A stretch of 64,000 nucleotides of DNA, taken from the NCBI RefSeq assembly GCF_024055605.1, contig NZ_JAMXLX010000002.1, positions 620,001-684,000 on the forward strand, written 5' to 3'. Source of the stretch: Ciceribacter sichuanensis (GTDB lineage Bacteria > Pseudomonadota > Alphaproteobacteria > Rhizobiales > Rhizobiaceae). The notes under the pieces are model-generated. The model ran no database searches. It saw nothing but the letters and a program-made list of their open reading frames with translations, and was not told the origin of the DNA. Shown piece after piece: positions 55,550 to 63,543 of this stretch. Position numbers and translations under genes: made by a program. Positions within the stretch are counted from its first letter, which is position 1; every line of letters starts with the position of its first letter.

Positions 55550-55747
55550 CCAGACATCGCGGCGATGATCCTCGCGATCGGGGCCGGGTGTCCGCCGACC
55601 GTCCAGAAGACCAAGGTCGCGCATCTGGTGTTGCGACAAGGCCTCCCGCCTGCGCCGCGACCGGACAAGGACCCTCGCCAGCAAAGCGCTAAACCTGTTT
55701 TTCCGGCGATAAAGGCGCAGGAAGCCATCCGGCATAACATACGTCAT
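55517..55747 (-). CDS. DUF1127 small protein, module 2
   Basis: 76 residues with the DUF1127 signature RRREALSQHQMRDLGLLDGR and an arginine-rich N-terminus (LYRRKNRFSALLARVLVRSRRR). The ATG at 55747 follows GAGAGG. It is divergent from the second LysR gene across 116 bases, like module 1. Confidence 0.72.
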   Translation of the reverse strand: MTYVMPDGFLRLYRRKNRFSALLARVLVRSRRRREALSQHQMRDLGLLDGRRTPGPDREDHRRDVWSGVGWPPRYL

Positions 55748-55863
55748 GGCCGACCTCTCGTTGACAATGAAGAATTGCAGTTGATCTATGAGAGATAGAA
55801 TGCGCCTGATTATCGCCGTATTCCAACGAAAGATCCGTCTGCATGGATCAAGAGGGCTTATCC

Positions 55864-56763
55864 ATGAAACTATCCCGCAATTTCCCGCTGAACGGCATGC
55901 GGGTGTTCGAGGCCGCAGCCCGGCACCTGAGCTTCACCAGGGCGGGCGAGGAACTGGGGATGACGCAGACCGCCGTCAGCTACCAGATCAAGCTGCTGGA
56001 GGAGATGCTCGGCGAGCAGCTTTTCCTGCGCCGGCCAAGGCAGGTCACCCTGACGGAAGCCGGGGCAAGCCTCGCGCCAAAGGTGGCGGAAGCCTTCGGC
56101 CTTTTGCAGGAGGCCGTCGCCAATATGCGCGAGACGGCGCAGGTCACGCTCACCATCCACTGCACAGCGACCTTCGCCCAGCAATGGCTGGCACGGCGGA
56201 TCGGTGATTTCCAGATCAGGCACCCGAACATCGCGGTGCGCCTCGAGGCATCATCCGCGCTGATCGACTTCAACAGCGCGGAAGCCGACATCGCCATCCG
56301 CACCGGCGACGGAAAATGGCCCGGCCTCTACAGCCAGTTCCTGATCTACAGCGGTTTCACGCCTATGCTCAGTCCGGCACTTGCACAAAGCGTCGGAGGC
56401 CTGCACCGGCCGGAAGACCTCCTGAAGCTGCGCATCATCGATCCGAGCGATCCCTGGTGGCGCATCTGGTTCACCGCCGCCGGCGTCGCAGATCCCGATC
56501 TGGACAGCCGCCCACGCAGCCGGCTCGGGGCTCAGACCTTCGAGGCGAATGCCGCCATGGCCGGTCAGGGCGTCGGCATCCTGACCCCGAAATTCTATCG
56601 TGACGAGATCGCCATGGGCCGCCTTTTCCAGCCCTTCGATATCATGGGTCGCGACGGCCACGACTACTGGCTCGCCTATCCGGAAGCCAAGCGCAAGCTA
56701 CCGAAGATAAGGGCATTCCATGCTTGGATCGTGGAAACGCTGGCAACGGACGGCCTCACCTGA
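55864..56763 (+). CDS. LysR-family regulator (GcvA-like), module 2
   Basis: 299 residues. It is a close paralogue of the preceding LysR protein: the two share SR-x-FPLN, RVFE, FTRAGEELGMTQTAVSYQIK and RRP/RQPRQV in register. The start is set at 55864 because it aligns with the first LysR start, and both follow an almost identical leader (AGAGxGCTTATC). The effector domain differs more than the DNA-binding domain, which suggests two related promoters with different inducers. Confidence 0.9.
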   Translation: MKLSRNFPLNGMRVFEAAARHLSFTRAGEELGMTQTAVSYQIKLLEEMLGEQLFLRRPRQVTLTEAGASLAPKVAEAFGLLQEAVANMRETAQVTLTIHCTATFAQQWLARRIGDFQIRHPNIAVRLEASSALIDFNSAEADIAIRTGDGKWPGLYSQFLIYSGFTPMLSPALAQSVGGLHRPEDLLKLRIIDPSDPWWRIWFTAAGVADPDLDSRPRSRLGAQTFEANAAMAGQGVGILTPKFYRDEIAMGRLFQPFDIMGRDGHDYWLAYPEAKRKLPKIRAFHAWIVETLATDGLT

Positions 56764-56784
56764 GCTTCGCCGATCGGTCTTGGC

Positions 56785-57120
56785 TTAGAAGGACATGTCC
56801 GGTGCATAGAAACATCGGGGCGTGTTTTCGTCCGGAAAGAGACAGAGGTGATATTCGCTGTCCTGGGAGCGGCGGGTGGTGCTCTGTGGGAACTTGAAGA
56901 TGTGATTGCGGGTGATAAGCCGGTGATCGCCCGGCGCAAGCGTCAGCTGATATCCACCCGGCACGATCCTGACGCTCGACGACGGTATCTCCTGACAGTC
57001 GCCGGTGTGGCCATCCCCGTTGCAGCAATAGAGATCGTAGCTCCAGCCGGAATGGGCATCGTGAGCTTCGACGGTGAACGCATAGAGTATGATGCTGACG
57101 ATTAGCAATGCCAAGCGCAT
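56785..57120 (-). CDS. Small secreted cysteine-rich protein
   Basis: 111 residues from the ATG at 57120 (GGAG about 9 bases upstream); an in-frame ATG at 57135 would add 5 residues. A signal peptide (LALLIVSIILYAFTVEA) precedes a mature part with HSGWSYDLYCCNGDGHTGDCQEIP and a second cysteine pair near the C-terminus (HLCLFP, PRCFY). This CC...DC pattern recurs in unnamed rhizobial periplasmic proteins. Disulfides are likely; function unknown. Confidence 0.65.
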   Translation of the reverse strand: MRLALLIVSIILYAFTVEAHDAHSGWSYDLYCCNGDGHTGDCQEIPSSSVRIVPGGYQLTLAPGDHRLITRNHIFKFPQSTTRRSQDSEYHLCLFPDENTPRCFYAPDMSF

Positions 57121-57350
57121 GGGCGGCTTCTCCATTGAATGAAGGCCTTCGCCGGTACGCACGACCACCCCCCGGCGGATTTGCGACACCAATGTAACAG
57201 TTAACGAACATTAGAATAAGAACATAAATTGGGGAGTAGGTTTTCGCGGCGCACAAATCACCGGGGAAAGCATCGATTTCGCCCCCTGCCCCCTTTCATT
57301 CCCAAGGCTTTTTCGACAAAGTTTCGGGTTGGGGAAGAAAGGGATTTCTG

Positions 57351-58586
57351 ATGTATGAATTTGCCATCGCCTGGGAATGGCTGGCCTTTGCCGTTCGCTG
57401 GCTGCATGTCGTCACCGCCATCGCCTGGATCGGTTCGTCCTTCTATTTCATCGCACTCGATCTTGGTCTCGTAAAACGCGACCACCTGCCCGCAGGCGTA
57501 TACGGCGAGGAATGGCAGGTTCACGGGGGCGGTTTCTACCACATCCAGAAATATCTGGTCGCGCCGGCCTCCATGCCGGAACACCTGACCTGGTTCAAAT
57601 GGGAAGCCTATACCACCTGGCTTTCGGGCTTCGCCCTGCTTTGTGTGGTCTATTACGGCGGCGCCGATCTCTTCCTGATCGACCGCCATGTCCTCGATGT
57701 AGACCAGTGGCAAGCGATCGGCCTTTCGCTCGCATCCCTCGGCGTCGGCTGGGTACTCTACGACCTCTTGTGCAAGTCGCCGCTCGGCAAGAATACCTGG
57801 GGCCTGATGGCATTTCTCTATGTCGTGCTGGTCGCCATGGCCTGGGGCTACACCCAGATCTTCACCGGCCGCGCCGCCTTCCTGCATCTCGGCGCCTTCA
57901 CGGCGACGATCATGTCGGCCAACGTCTTCTTCATCATCATCCCGAACCAGAAGATCGTCGTGGCCGACCTCATCGCCGGCCGCACGCCGGACCCGAAGCT
58001 CGGGGCACAGGCCAAGCAGCGCTCGCTGCACAACAACTATCTGACGCTTCCCGTCATCTTCTTCATGCTGTCGAACCACTACCCGCTGGCCTTCGGCACC
58101 GCCTATAACTGGATCATCGCCGCCCTGGTCTTCCTGATGGGCGTCACCATCCGCCACTGGTTCAATACCACTCACGCCCGCAAAGGCCGCCCGCTCTGGA
58201 CCTGGATGGTCACGACCGTTCTGTTCATCGTCATCATGTGGCTTTCGACCGTGCAGAAGCCCGTTTCGGAAGATGAGGTATCGGTGGCTCCCGTCTACCA
58301 GCGCTTTGCCGCTGACGCGCATTTCCCCGCGGTGAAGGACATCGTCGCCAGCCGCTGTTCGATGTGCCATGCGGCCGAGCCGGTATGGGATGGCGTGGCG
58401 CGCGCGCCAAAATCCGTGAAGCTCGAAAGCGACGCCGAGATCGCCGCCCACGCCCGCGAGATCTACCTGCAGGCCGGTCGCGCGCATGCCATGCCGCCCG
58501 GCAACATCACCGAGGTCAGCGCAGAGGAGCGCGCGCTTCTCGTTGCCTGGTATGAAAGCGCCGTCTCCGGGGAAAGCAGCCAATGA
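57351..58586 (+). CDS. puuD: Membrane urate hydroxylase with cytochrome c domain
   Basis: 411 residues. Eight or nine membrane helices (N-terminal WLHVVTAIAWIGSSFYFIALD) form the PuuD domain, which oxidises urate to 5-hydroxyisourate. A C-terminal cytochrome c domain has the haem motif CSMCH at 336-340 and a possible methionine ligand in HAMPPGN. Electrons pass to the respiratory chain, so no peroxide is made, unlike cofactor-free uricase. It is next in the pathway after XdhABC and overlaps guaD by 4 bases. Confidence 0.95.
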   Translation: MYEFAIAWEWLAFAVRWLHVVTAIAWIGSSFYFIALDLGLVKRDHLPAGVYGEEWQVHGGGFYHIQKYLVAPASMPEHLTWFKWEAYTTWLSGFALLCVVYYGGADLFLIDRHVLDVDQWQAIGLSLASLGVGWVLYDLLCKSPLGKNTWGLMAFLYVVLVAMAWGYTQIFTGRAAFLHLGAFTATIMSANVFFIIIPNQKIVVADLIAGRTPDPKLGAQAKQRSLHNNYLTLPVIFFMLSNHYPLAFGTAYNWIIAALVFLMGVTIRHWFNTTHARKGRPLWTWMVTTVLFIVIMWLSTVQKPVSEDEVSVAPVYQRFAADAHFPAVKDIVASRCSMCHAAEPVWDGVARAPKSVKLESDAEIAAHAREIYLQAGRAHAMPPGNITEVSAEERALLVAWYESAVSGESSQ

Positions 58587-59893
58587 CAGCCACCCTCTAT
58601 CGCGGCCGGCTCATCTCCTTCCGCCGCGCGCCCGAAAGCGTGCATGACGAGGGAAGCTACCGCTATGAAAGCGACGGCGCGCTGCTGGTCGAAAACGGCC
58701 GGATCGCCGCCATGGGCGACTACGCCTCCGTGAAGGCGGAGGCCGCGCTCGATACCGTCGAGGTCGATCATCGGCCGCATCTCATCCTGCCCGGCCTGAT
58801 CGATACTCATGTGCATTTTCCACAGATGCAGGTGATCGGCTCCTATGCCGCCAACCTGCTGGAATGGCTGAACACCTATACCTTCCCCGAGGAATGCCGC
58901 TTCGTCGAGACCGCCCACGCGGAACGCATCGCCCGGCACTTCTTCGACGAGTTCTTCCGCAATGGTACGACCACCGCCGTCGCCTATTGCTCCGTGCACA
59001 AGGCCTCCGCCGACGCCTTCTTCGCCGAGAACCTTCGCCGCGGCAGCCTGATGGTCGCCGGCAAGGTGATGATGGACCGCAATGCCCCTCAGGGCCTGCT
59101 GGACACCCCTCAGATGGCCTATGACGAGACGCGTCAGGTGATCGCCGACTGGCACGGCAAGGGCCGCAACCACGTCGCCATCACGCCGCGCTTCGCCATC
59201 ACCTCCACCCCGGAGCAGATGGCTGCCACGCAGGCGCTGGCCGAGGAATTTCCCGACCTGCACATCCAGACACATCTTTCGGAAAACCGCGACGAGATCG
59301 ACTTCACCTGCTCGCTCTATCCGGAAGCGACCGACTACACGGATATCTATGCCCGTTACGGCCTGCTTGGCCGCAAGACCCTGCTCGGCCACGCCATCCA
59401 CCTCTCCGATCGCGAGGCCGACGCGATCTCCGAAGCCGGTTCGATCGCCGTCCACTGCCCGACATCGAACCTCTTCCTCGGCTCCGGCCTCTTCCCGATG
59501 AAGCGCTACCAGCGCCGCGACAAGCCGGTCAGGATTGCGGTGGCGACCGACATCGGCGGTGGCTCCAGCTATTCCATGCTGAAGACCATGGACGAGGCCT
59601 ACAAGATCCAGCAGTTGCAGGAGGAACGCCTCAATCCGCTGGAGAGCTTCCACCTGATGACGCTCGGCAATGCCGAGGCGCTGTCGCTTTCCGACCGGAT
59701 CGGCACGCTGGACGCAGGAACGGACGCCGATTTCGTCGTCCTCAACCCGGCGGCGACGCCGGCCATGGCTTTGCGCATGGAAACAGTGAAAACCCTTGCG
59801 GAAGAGCTCTTTCTGCTGCAGACATTGGGTGACGACCGCTCCGTCGTCGAAACCTACGTTGCGGGCAAGGCAAGCAAACCGGCCGCCGCCTGA
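58583..59893 (+). CDS. guaD: Guanine deaminase
   Basis: 436 residues. An amidohydrolase that converts guanine to xanthine and ammonia. Metal ligands lie in ILPGLIDTHVHFPQMQVIGSYA, THLSENRDEIDF, LLGHAIHLSDRE and VATDIGGGSSYSML. The ATG at 58583 shares ATGA with the puuD stop, so the two are translationally coupled. Together with ade and xdhABC it completes conversion of both purines to urate. Confidence 0.96.
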   Translation: MTATLYRGRLISFRRAPESVHDEGSYRYESDGALLVENGRIAAMGDYASVKAEAALDTVEVDHRPHLILPGLIDTHVHFPQMQVIGSYAANLLEWLNTYTFPEECRFVETAHAERIARHFFDEFFRNGTTTAVAYCSVHKASADAFFAENLRRGSLMVAGKVMMDRNAPQGLLDTPQMAYDETRQVIADWHGKGRNHVAITPRFAITSTPEQMAATQALAEEFPDLHIQTHLSENRDEIDFTCSLYPEATDYTDIYARYGLLGRKTLLGHAIHLSDREADAISEAGSIAVHCPTSNLFLGSGLFPMKRYQRRDKPVRIAVATDIGGGSSYSMLKTMDEAYKIQQLQEERLNPLESFHLMTLGNAEALSLSDRIGTLDAGTDADFVVLNPAATPAMALRMETVKTLAEELFLLQTLGDDRSVVETYVAGKASKPAAA

Positions 59894-59900
59894 GGAATCG

Positions 59901-60329
59901 ATGCAGCACGGCTATTCCGGCACTCCCCTTGCCAAGAAACTCGGCCTCAAACCGGGCATGGCGGTCTTGTTCCTCGACTTGCCTGAGCACCTGGGGGATC
60001 TCACCCGGACTGACGGGCTGGCGAGCGTCGCGACAAGCCTCGACAGGGTCGCCGCGCGGGAATTCGACCTGATCCACGCGTTCGAAACCGTTCGCGAACA
60101 GCTTGCCGACCGACTTCCCGTACTACGCGCCGCATTGAAGGCGGACGGCATGCTGTGGCTTTCCTGGCCGAAGAAATCCTCTGGCGTGGAAACCACGATC
60201 ACTGAGGACGTCCTGCGCGAACTGGTTCTGCCGCAGGGACTGGTCGACGTGAAGGTCTGCGCCGTCGATTCTGTCTGGTCGGGACTGAAATTCGTGTTCC
60301 GCAAGGAACTGCGCGGGACACTCGCCTGA
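59901..60329 (+). CDS. DUF3052 family protein
   Basis: 142 residues, soluble. The pattern (GTPLAKKLGLKPGMAVLFLDLPEHL, FDLIHAFETVREQLADRLPVLRAALKADGMLWLSWPKKSSG, TITEDVLRELVLPQGLVDVKVCAVD, WSGLKFVFRKEL) is DUF3052, a small protein with a methyltransferase-like look but no established activity. The ATG at 59901 is 7 bases after guaD with GAGGAA upstream, so it is in the puuD-guaD operon. Confidence 0.85.
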   Translation: MQHGYSGTPLAKKLGLKPGMAVLFLDLPEHLGDLTRTDGLASVATSLDRVAAREFDLIHAFETVREQLADRLPVLRAALKADGMLWLSWPKKSSGVETTITEDVLRELVLPQGLVDVKVCAVDSVWSGLKFVFRKELRGTLA

Positions 60330-60348
60330 TGCTTGCCGGGAACACCCC

Positions 60349-60786
60349 ATGAACCTGTTGCTGAACCTCGCCCTGGGCACGCTGATGATCTCGCTCACCG
60401 TCGTCATCCACACCTTCGGCTTGATAGGTGTCACCCGCGTGATGAGTTGGATCATCGACCGCATCCGGCTGCACGGCCATCGCAGCCGCATCCTGGCCAT
60501 GAACACCGTGGTTCTCGGCGTCTTCTGCGTGCTGACGGCCGAGGTCTGGCTCTGGGCGCTGTGCTATCGGCTGATCGGTTTTCTCGGCGATTTCTCGACG
60601 GCGCTCTACTTCTCGACCGTCACCTTTTCGACCATCGGATACGGCGACGTCATTCCGCACCCCGAATGGCGCATGCTGGCGGGACTGGAAGGTGTCAGCG
60701 GTTTCCTGCTGATCGGCTGGTCCACCGCCTACCTCGTCGCAGCCGGCATAAGGGTCGGCCCCTTTCGTTCGGGGGAGCATTTCTGA
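60349..60786 (+). CDS. Two-TM potassium channel-like protein
   Basis: 145 residues. Two outer helices (about 8-35 and 52-75) and a pore helix with the selectivity filter TIGYGD at 95-100, then a last helix. It is a minimal Ion_trans_2 potassium channel without a regulatory domain. It starts 19 bases after the DUF3052 gene and is probably in the same transcript. Confidence 0.85.
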   Translation: MNLLLNLALGTLMISLTVVIHTFGLIGVTRVMSWIIDRIRLHGHRSRILAMNTVVLGVFCVLTAEVWLWALCYRLIGFLGDFSTALYFSTVTFSTIGYGDVIPHPEWRMLAGLEGVSGFLLIGWSTAYLVAAGIRVGPFRSGEHF

Positions 60787-60825
60787 TGGCTCTCTGTCGC
60801 TAATTTCCAGCTAAAGGCAATAAAA

Positions 60826-61971
60826 GTGTCCACCATTCTCGAAATCGCCGATCTCAAGGCGCTGGCGAAGCGCCGCGTTCCGAAACTTTTCTTCGATTAC
60901 GCCGATAGCGGCTCCTATACAGAATCGACCTATCGGGCCAACGAGTCGGATTTCTCCAAAATCAAGCTGCGCCAGCGCGTGCTGGTGGACATGAGCGGCC
61001 GCTCGCTCGAAACCACGATGATCGGCGAGAAGGTCTCGATGCCGGTGGCTCTTGCCCCGACCGGCCTCACCGGCATGCAGCATGCCGATGGCGAAATGTT
61101 GGCCGCCCAGGCAGCCGAGGAATTCGGCGTTCCTTTCACGCTTTCGACCATGAGCATCTGCTCGATCGAGGACGTCGCCTCGGCGACGAAGAAGCCTTTC
61201 TGGTTCCAGCTCTATGTCATGCGCGACCGCGATTTCGTGATAAACCTGATCGATCGCGCCAAGGCCGCAAAATGCTCGGCACTGGTGCTGACCGCCGACC
61301 TTCAGATCCTCGGCCAGCGCCACAAGGACCTGCGCAACGGGCTGTCCGCTCCGCCGCGCCTCACGCCGAAGCATCTCTACCAGATGGCGACCCGTCCGCG
61401 CTGGTGCTGGAACATGCTGCAGACCAGCCGCCGCACCTTCCGCAATATTCACGGCCATGCCAAGGGCGTGACCGACCTCGCCTCTCTCAACGCCTGGACG
61501 TCAGAACAGTTCGACCCTAAGCTTTCGTGGAAGGATGTCGAGTGGATCCGTGAACGCTGGGGCGGCAAGCTCATCATCAAGGGCATTCTCGACGCCGAGG
61601 ACGCCAAGCTCGCAGCACAGACGGGTGCTGACGCGATCGTGGTTTCCAACCATGGCGGCCGCCAGCTCGATGGAGCGCATTCCTCGATCTCCATGTTGCC
61701 GAGGATCGTCGATGCCGTCGGCGACAAGATCGAAATCCACCTCGACAGTGGCATCCGCTCAGGACAGGACGTGCTGAAGGCCATGGCGCTCGGCGCAAAG
61801 GGCACCTTCATCGGCCGCCCCTTCCTTTACGGTCTCGGCGCGATGGGCAAGCCGGGTGTCACCAAGGCGCTGGAAATTATCCGCAAGGAGATGGACACGA
61901 CCATGGCGCTGTGCGGCAAGCGGCGGATCGAGGAAATCGACCACCGGATCCTCGCGGAAAACCCATACTGA
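60826..61971 (+). CDS. lldD: FMN-dependent alpha-hydroxyacid dehydrogenase (LldD-like)
   Basis: 381 residues. An alpha/beta-barrel FMN enzyme oxidising L-lactate or a related 2-hydroxyacid. Seen: LAPTGLTGMQHADGEMLAAQAAEEFGVPFTLSTMS, LVLTADLQILGQRHKDLRNG, the catalytic histidine in SNHGGRQLDGA and the FMN phosphate site LDSGIRSGQDVLKAMALGAKGTFIGRPFLYG. It lacks the membrane anchor of some lactate dehydrogenases. The start is the GTG at 60826 with AAAGG upstream. L-lactate is the likeliest substrate but glycolate or mandelate cannot be excluded. Confidence 0.88.
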   Translation: MSTILEIADLKALAKRRVPKLFFDYADSGSYTESTYRANESDFSKIKLRQRVLVDMSGRSLETTMIGEKVSMPVALAPTGLTGMQHADGEMLAAQAAEEFGVPFTLSTMSICSIEDVASATKKPFWFQLYVMRDRDFVINLIDRAKAAKCSALVLTADLQILGQRHKDLRNGLSAPPRLTPKHLYQMATRPRWCWNMLQTSRRTFRNIHGHAKGVTDLASLNAWTSEQFDPKLSWKDVEWIRERWGGKLIIKGILDAEDAKLAAQTGADAIVVSNHGGRQLDGAHSSISMLPRIVDAVGDKIEIHLDSGIRSGQDVLKAMALGAKGTFIGRPFLYGLGAMGKPGVTKALEIIRKEMDTTMALCGKRRIEEIDHRILAENPY

Positions 61972-61981
61972 CAGTCCTCAA

Positions 61982-62770
61982 TCAGGCGGAGAGCCTGTCA
62001 ATCAGTGCCTCCGCCAGATCCAGCATGCGCGTTTCGGGCGCATGCCCGATCAGCATCAGCGCATGACTGCCATCCGCCCAGTGGACGACGGTCATGCCAT
62101 TGCGTTGCTCTGTCCGCATAGGCGCGGGCTTCCCATCCGAGCGGACGATACAGAAGGCAAGCGGGCCGCTGTCCGGATCGAGATAAAGGATCTGGGCCAG
62201 CGGCTTGCCGTCATAGGCCAGAACCTGCGCACGCTTGTAGTCGAGGTCATCGAAATCGAGCTGCTCGGATGTCATCCGCATGTCGAGACGCCGGTTGACG
62301 GCCGAAAGCTCCGCCGCCTGCTCGGCGGCCGTCGGCAGCACACCTGAAAGTGTCTGCACATCGTAGAGCGACATGTATTGCGCGACGAGGCCCCGCCACT
62401 CGTCCGGCCCCTCGCCATCTTCTTCGAACCAATCGAAACCGATCCTTCCAAGGAAAATGCCCGAGACAACCGACGCGGCGATGGCGCCGACAAGAGCACG
62501 GCGACTGATACTGCCCGCCATGATCGGCGTCGGCTTCGTACCGGCCGCCGCAAGCATGGACTGCAGCCGCCCGACCGGCGCTTCCCCAAGCAGGGGCGCG
62601 AAGGAATGGCGGTAATCGAGATTGGCACGCATCAGGAATTCCAGCCGCTCGGCAACACCTGCGTCCTGCTCCAGCAGATGCTCGATGCGGTCGCGCTCAT
62701 CGCCGTCCAGTTCTCCATCAATGAAGGCCGTCAGGAGTTCGTCCGATGGCATGATGTCGTCCCCTGTCAT
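61982..62770 (-). CDS. Anti-sigma factor, membrane-anchored
   Basis: 262 residues. An N-terminal zinc-less anti-sigma-like domain (LLTAFIDGELDGDERDRIEHLLEQDAGVAERL) precedes one membrane helix (about 91-107) and a periplasmic domain. It overlaps the ECF sigma gene by 4 bases, the usual arrangement for a sigma/anti-sigma pair: the anchored protein holds the sigma factor until an envelope signal releases it. Confidence 0.82.
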   Translation of the reverse strand: MTGDDIMPSDELLTAFIDGELDGDERDRIEHLLEQDAGVAERLEFLMRANLDYRHSFAPLLGEAPVGRLQSMLAAAGTKPTPIMAGSISRRALVGAIAASVVSGIFLGRIGFDWFEEDGEGPDEWRGLVAQYMSLYDVQTLSGVLPTAAEQAAELSAVNRRLDMRMTSEQLDFDDLDYKRAQVLAYDGKPLAQILYLDPDSGPLAFCIVRSDGKPAPMRTEQRNGMTVVHWADGSHALMLIGHAPETRMLDLAEALIDRLSA

Positions 62771-63369
62771 CGCTCACCCTCCCCCCTTGCCTCTGCGAGC
62801 TTTGCCCGCGCTGCCGCCAACCGGCTCATGATGGTTCCGACCGGCACGCCCAGGATCGTTGCGACCTCGCGGTAGGACAGCCCCTCGACATAGGCCAGAA
62901 ACACGGCGGTCCGTTGCGCCTCCGGCAGGGCGTCCACGAGACGCATGACCTGATTGGCCATGACCTTGCGGTCGGCCTCTGCCCGGCCATCGAAGGAAAG
63001 AACGTCGGCAGCCTCGGCCAGCCCCGCGCCCTCGCGCACCCGCTGCGCTCGGACCTCATTCAGCCAGATCGAATGCAGGATGGCGAGAAGCCACTGGTCG
63101 ATCCGCGACCCCGCGGCAAACTGTGCCGCCCGCTCCAGCGCCCGGACGCAGGTCTGCTGCACCAGATCGTCGGCCATGTCCCGCCGACGCGACAGCACGA
63201 AGGCATATCGCCACAGCCGGCTCAGATTGGCCGACAGACCGTTTCGCACGTCCGCCTCGCTTGCGATGGCAGCCTCCCTTCCCGTGAATGAAACGGGCGC
63301 GACCGCCCGGTCCTGTTGCGATGACGGGGCGGCGCTGTTCAGCGGATAATCACAGGATAGGCTCGACAT
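62767..63369 (-). CDS. ECF-family RNA polymerase sigma factor
   Basis: 200 residues. Sigma region 2 (LSRLWRYAFVLSRRRDMADDLVQQTCVRALERAAQF) binds -10 DNA and core; region 4 (LPEAQRTAVFLAYVEGLSYREVATILGVPVGTIMSRLAAARAKLAEARG) binds -35 DNA. The ATG at 63369 is preferred over an in-frame TTG at 63375. A RIME element separates it from the TPR gene. Confidence 0.92.
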   Translation of the reverse strand: MSSLSCDYPLNSAAPSSQQDRAVAPVSFTGREAAIASEADVRNGLSANLSRLWRYAFVLSRRRDMADDLVQQTCVRALERAAQFAAGSRIDQWLLAILHSIWLNEVRAQRVREGAGLAEAADVLSFDGRAEADRKVMANQVMRLVDALPEAQRTAVFLAYVEGLSYREVATILGVPVGTIMSRLAAARAKLAEARGEGER

Positions 63370-63436
63370 TGGCAAGATACCGATTTGACGACAGACCGAA
63401 CCACGAAATCGCGGCCCGGCCCGTCATCTGCTCCCC

Positions 63437-63540
63437 AGCGCATCGGCCCGAAAATCGGAATCGATTTTCGGAAAGCTCGATGCGCAGATTCAAGATGTTA
63501 GAGCGTCCTTTGTGCGTCCAAATGGACGCGCGGCGCTCTA
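63437..63540 (+). repeat. RIME-like intergenic palindromic element, copy C
   Basis: About 104 bases, the cleanest copy: CCGAAAATCGGAATCGATTTTCGG and AGAGCGTCC...GGACGCGCGGCGCTCT hairpins joined by a conserved AGCTCGATGCGCAGATTCAA linker. It ends at the stop of the TPR gene. Confidence 0.8.
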
Positions 63541-63543
63541 GCG

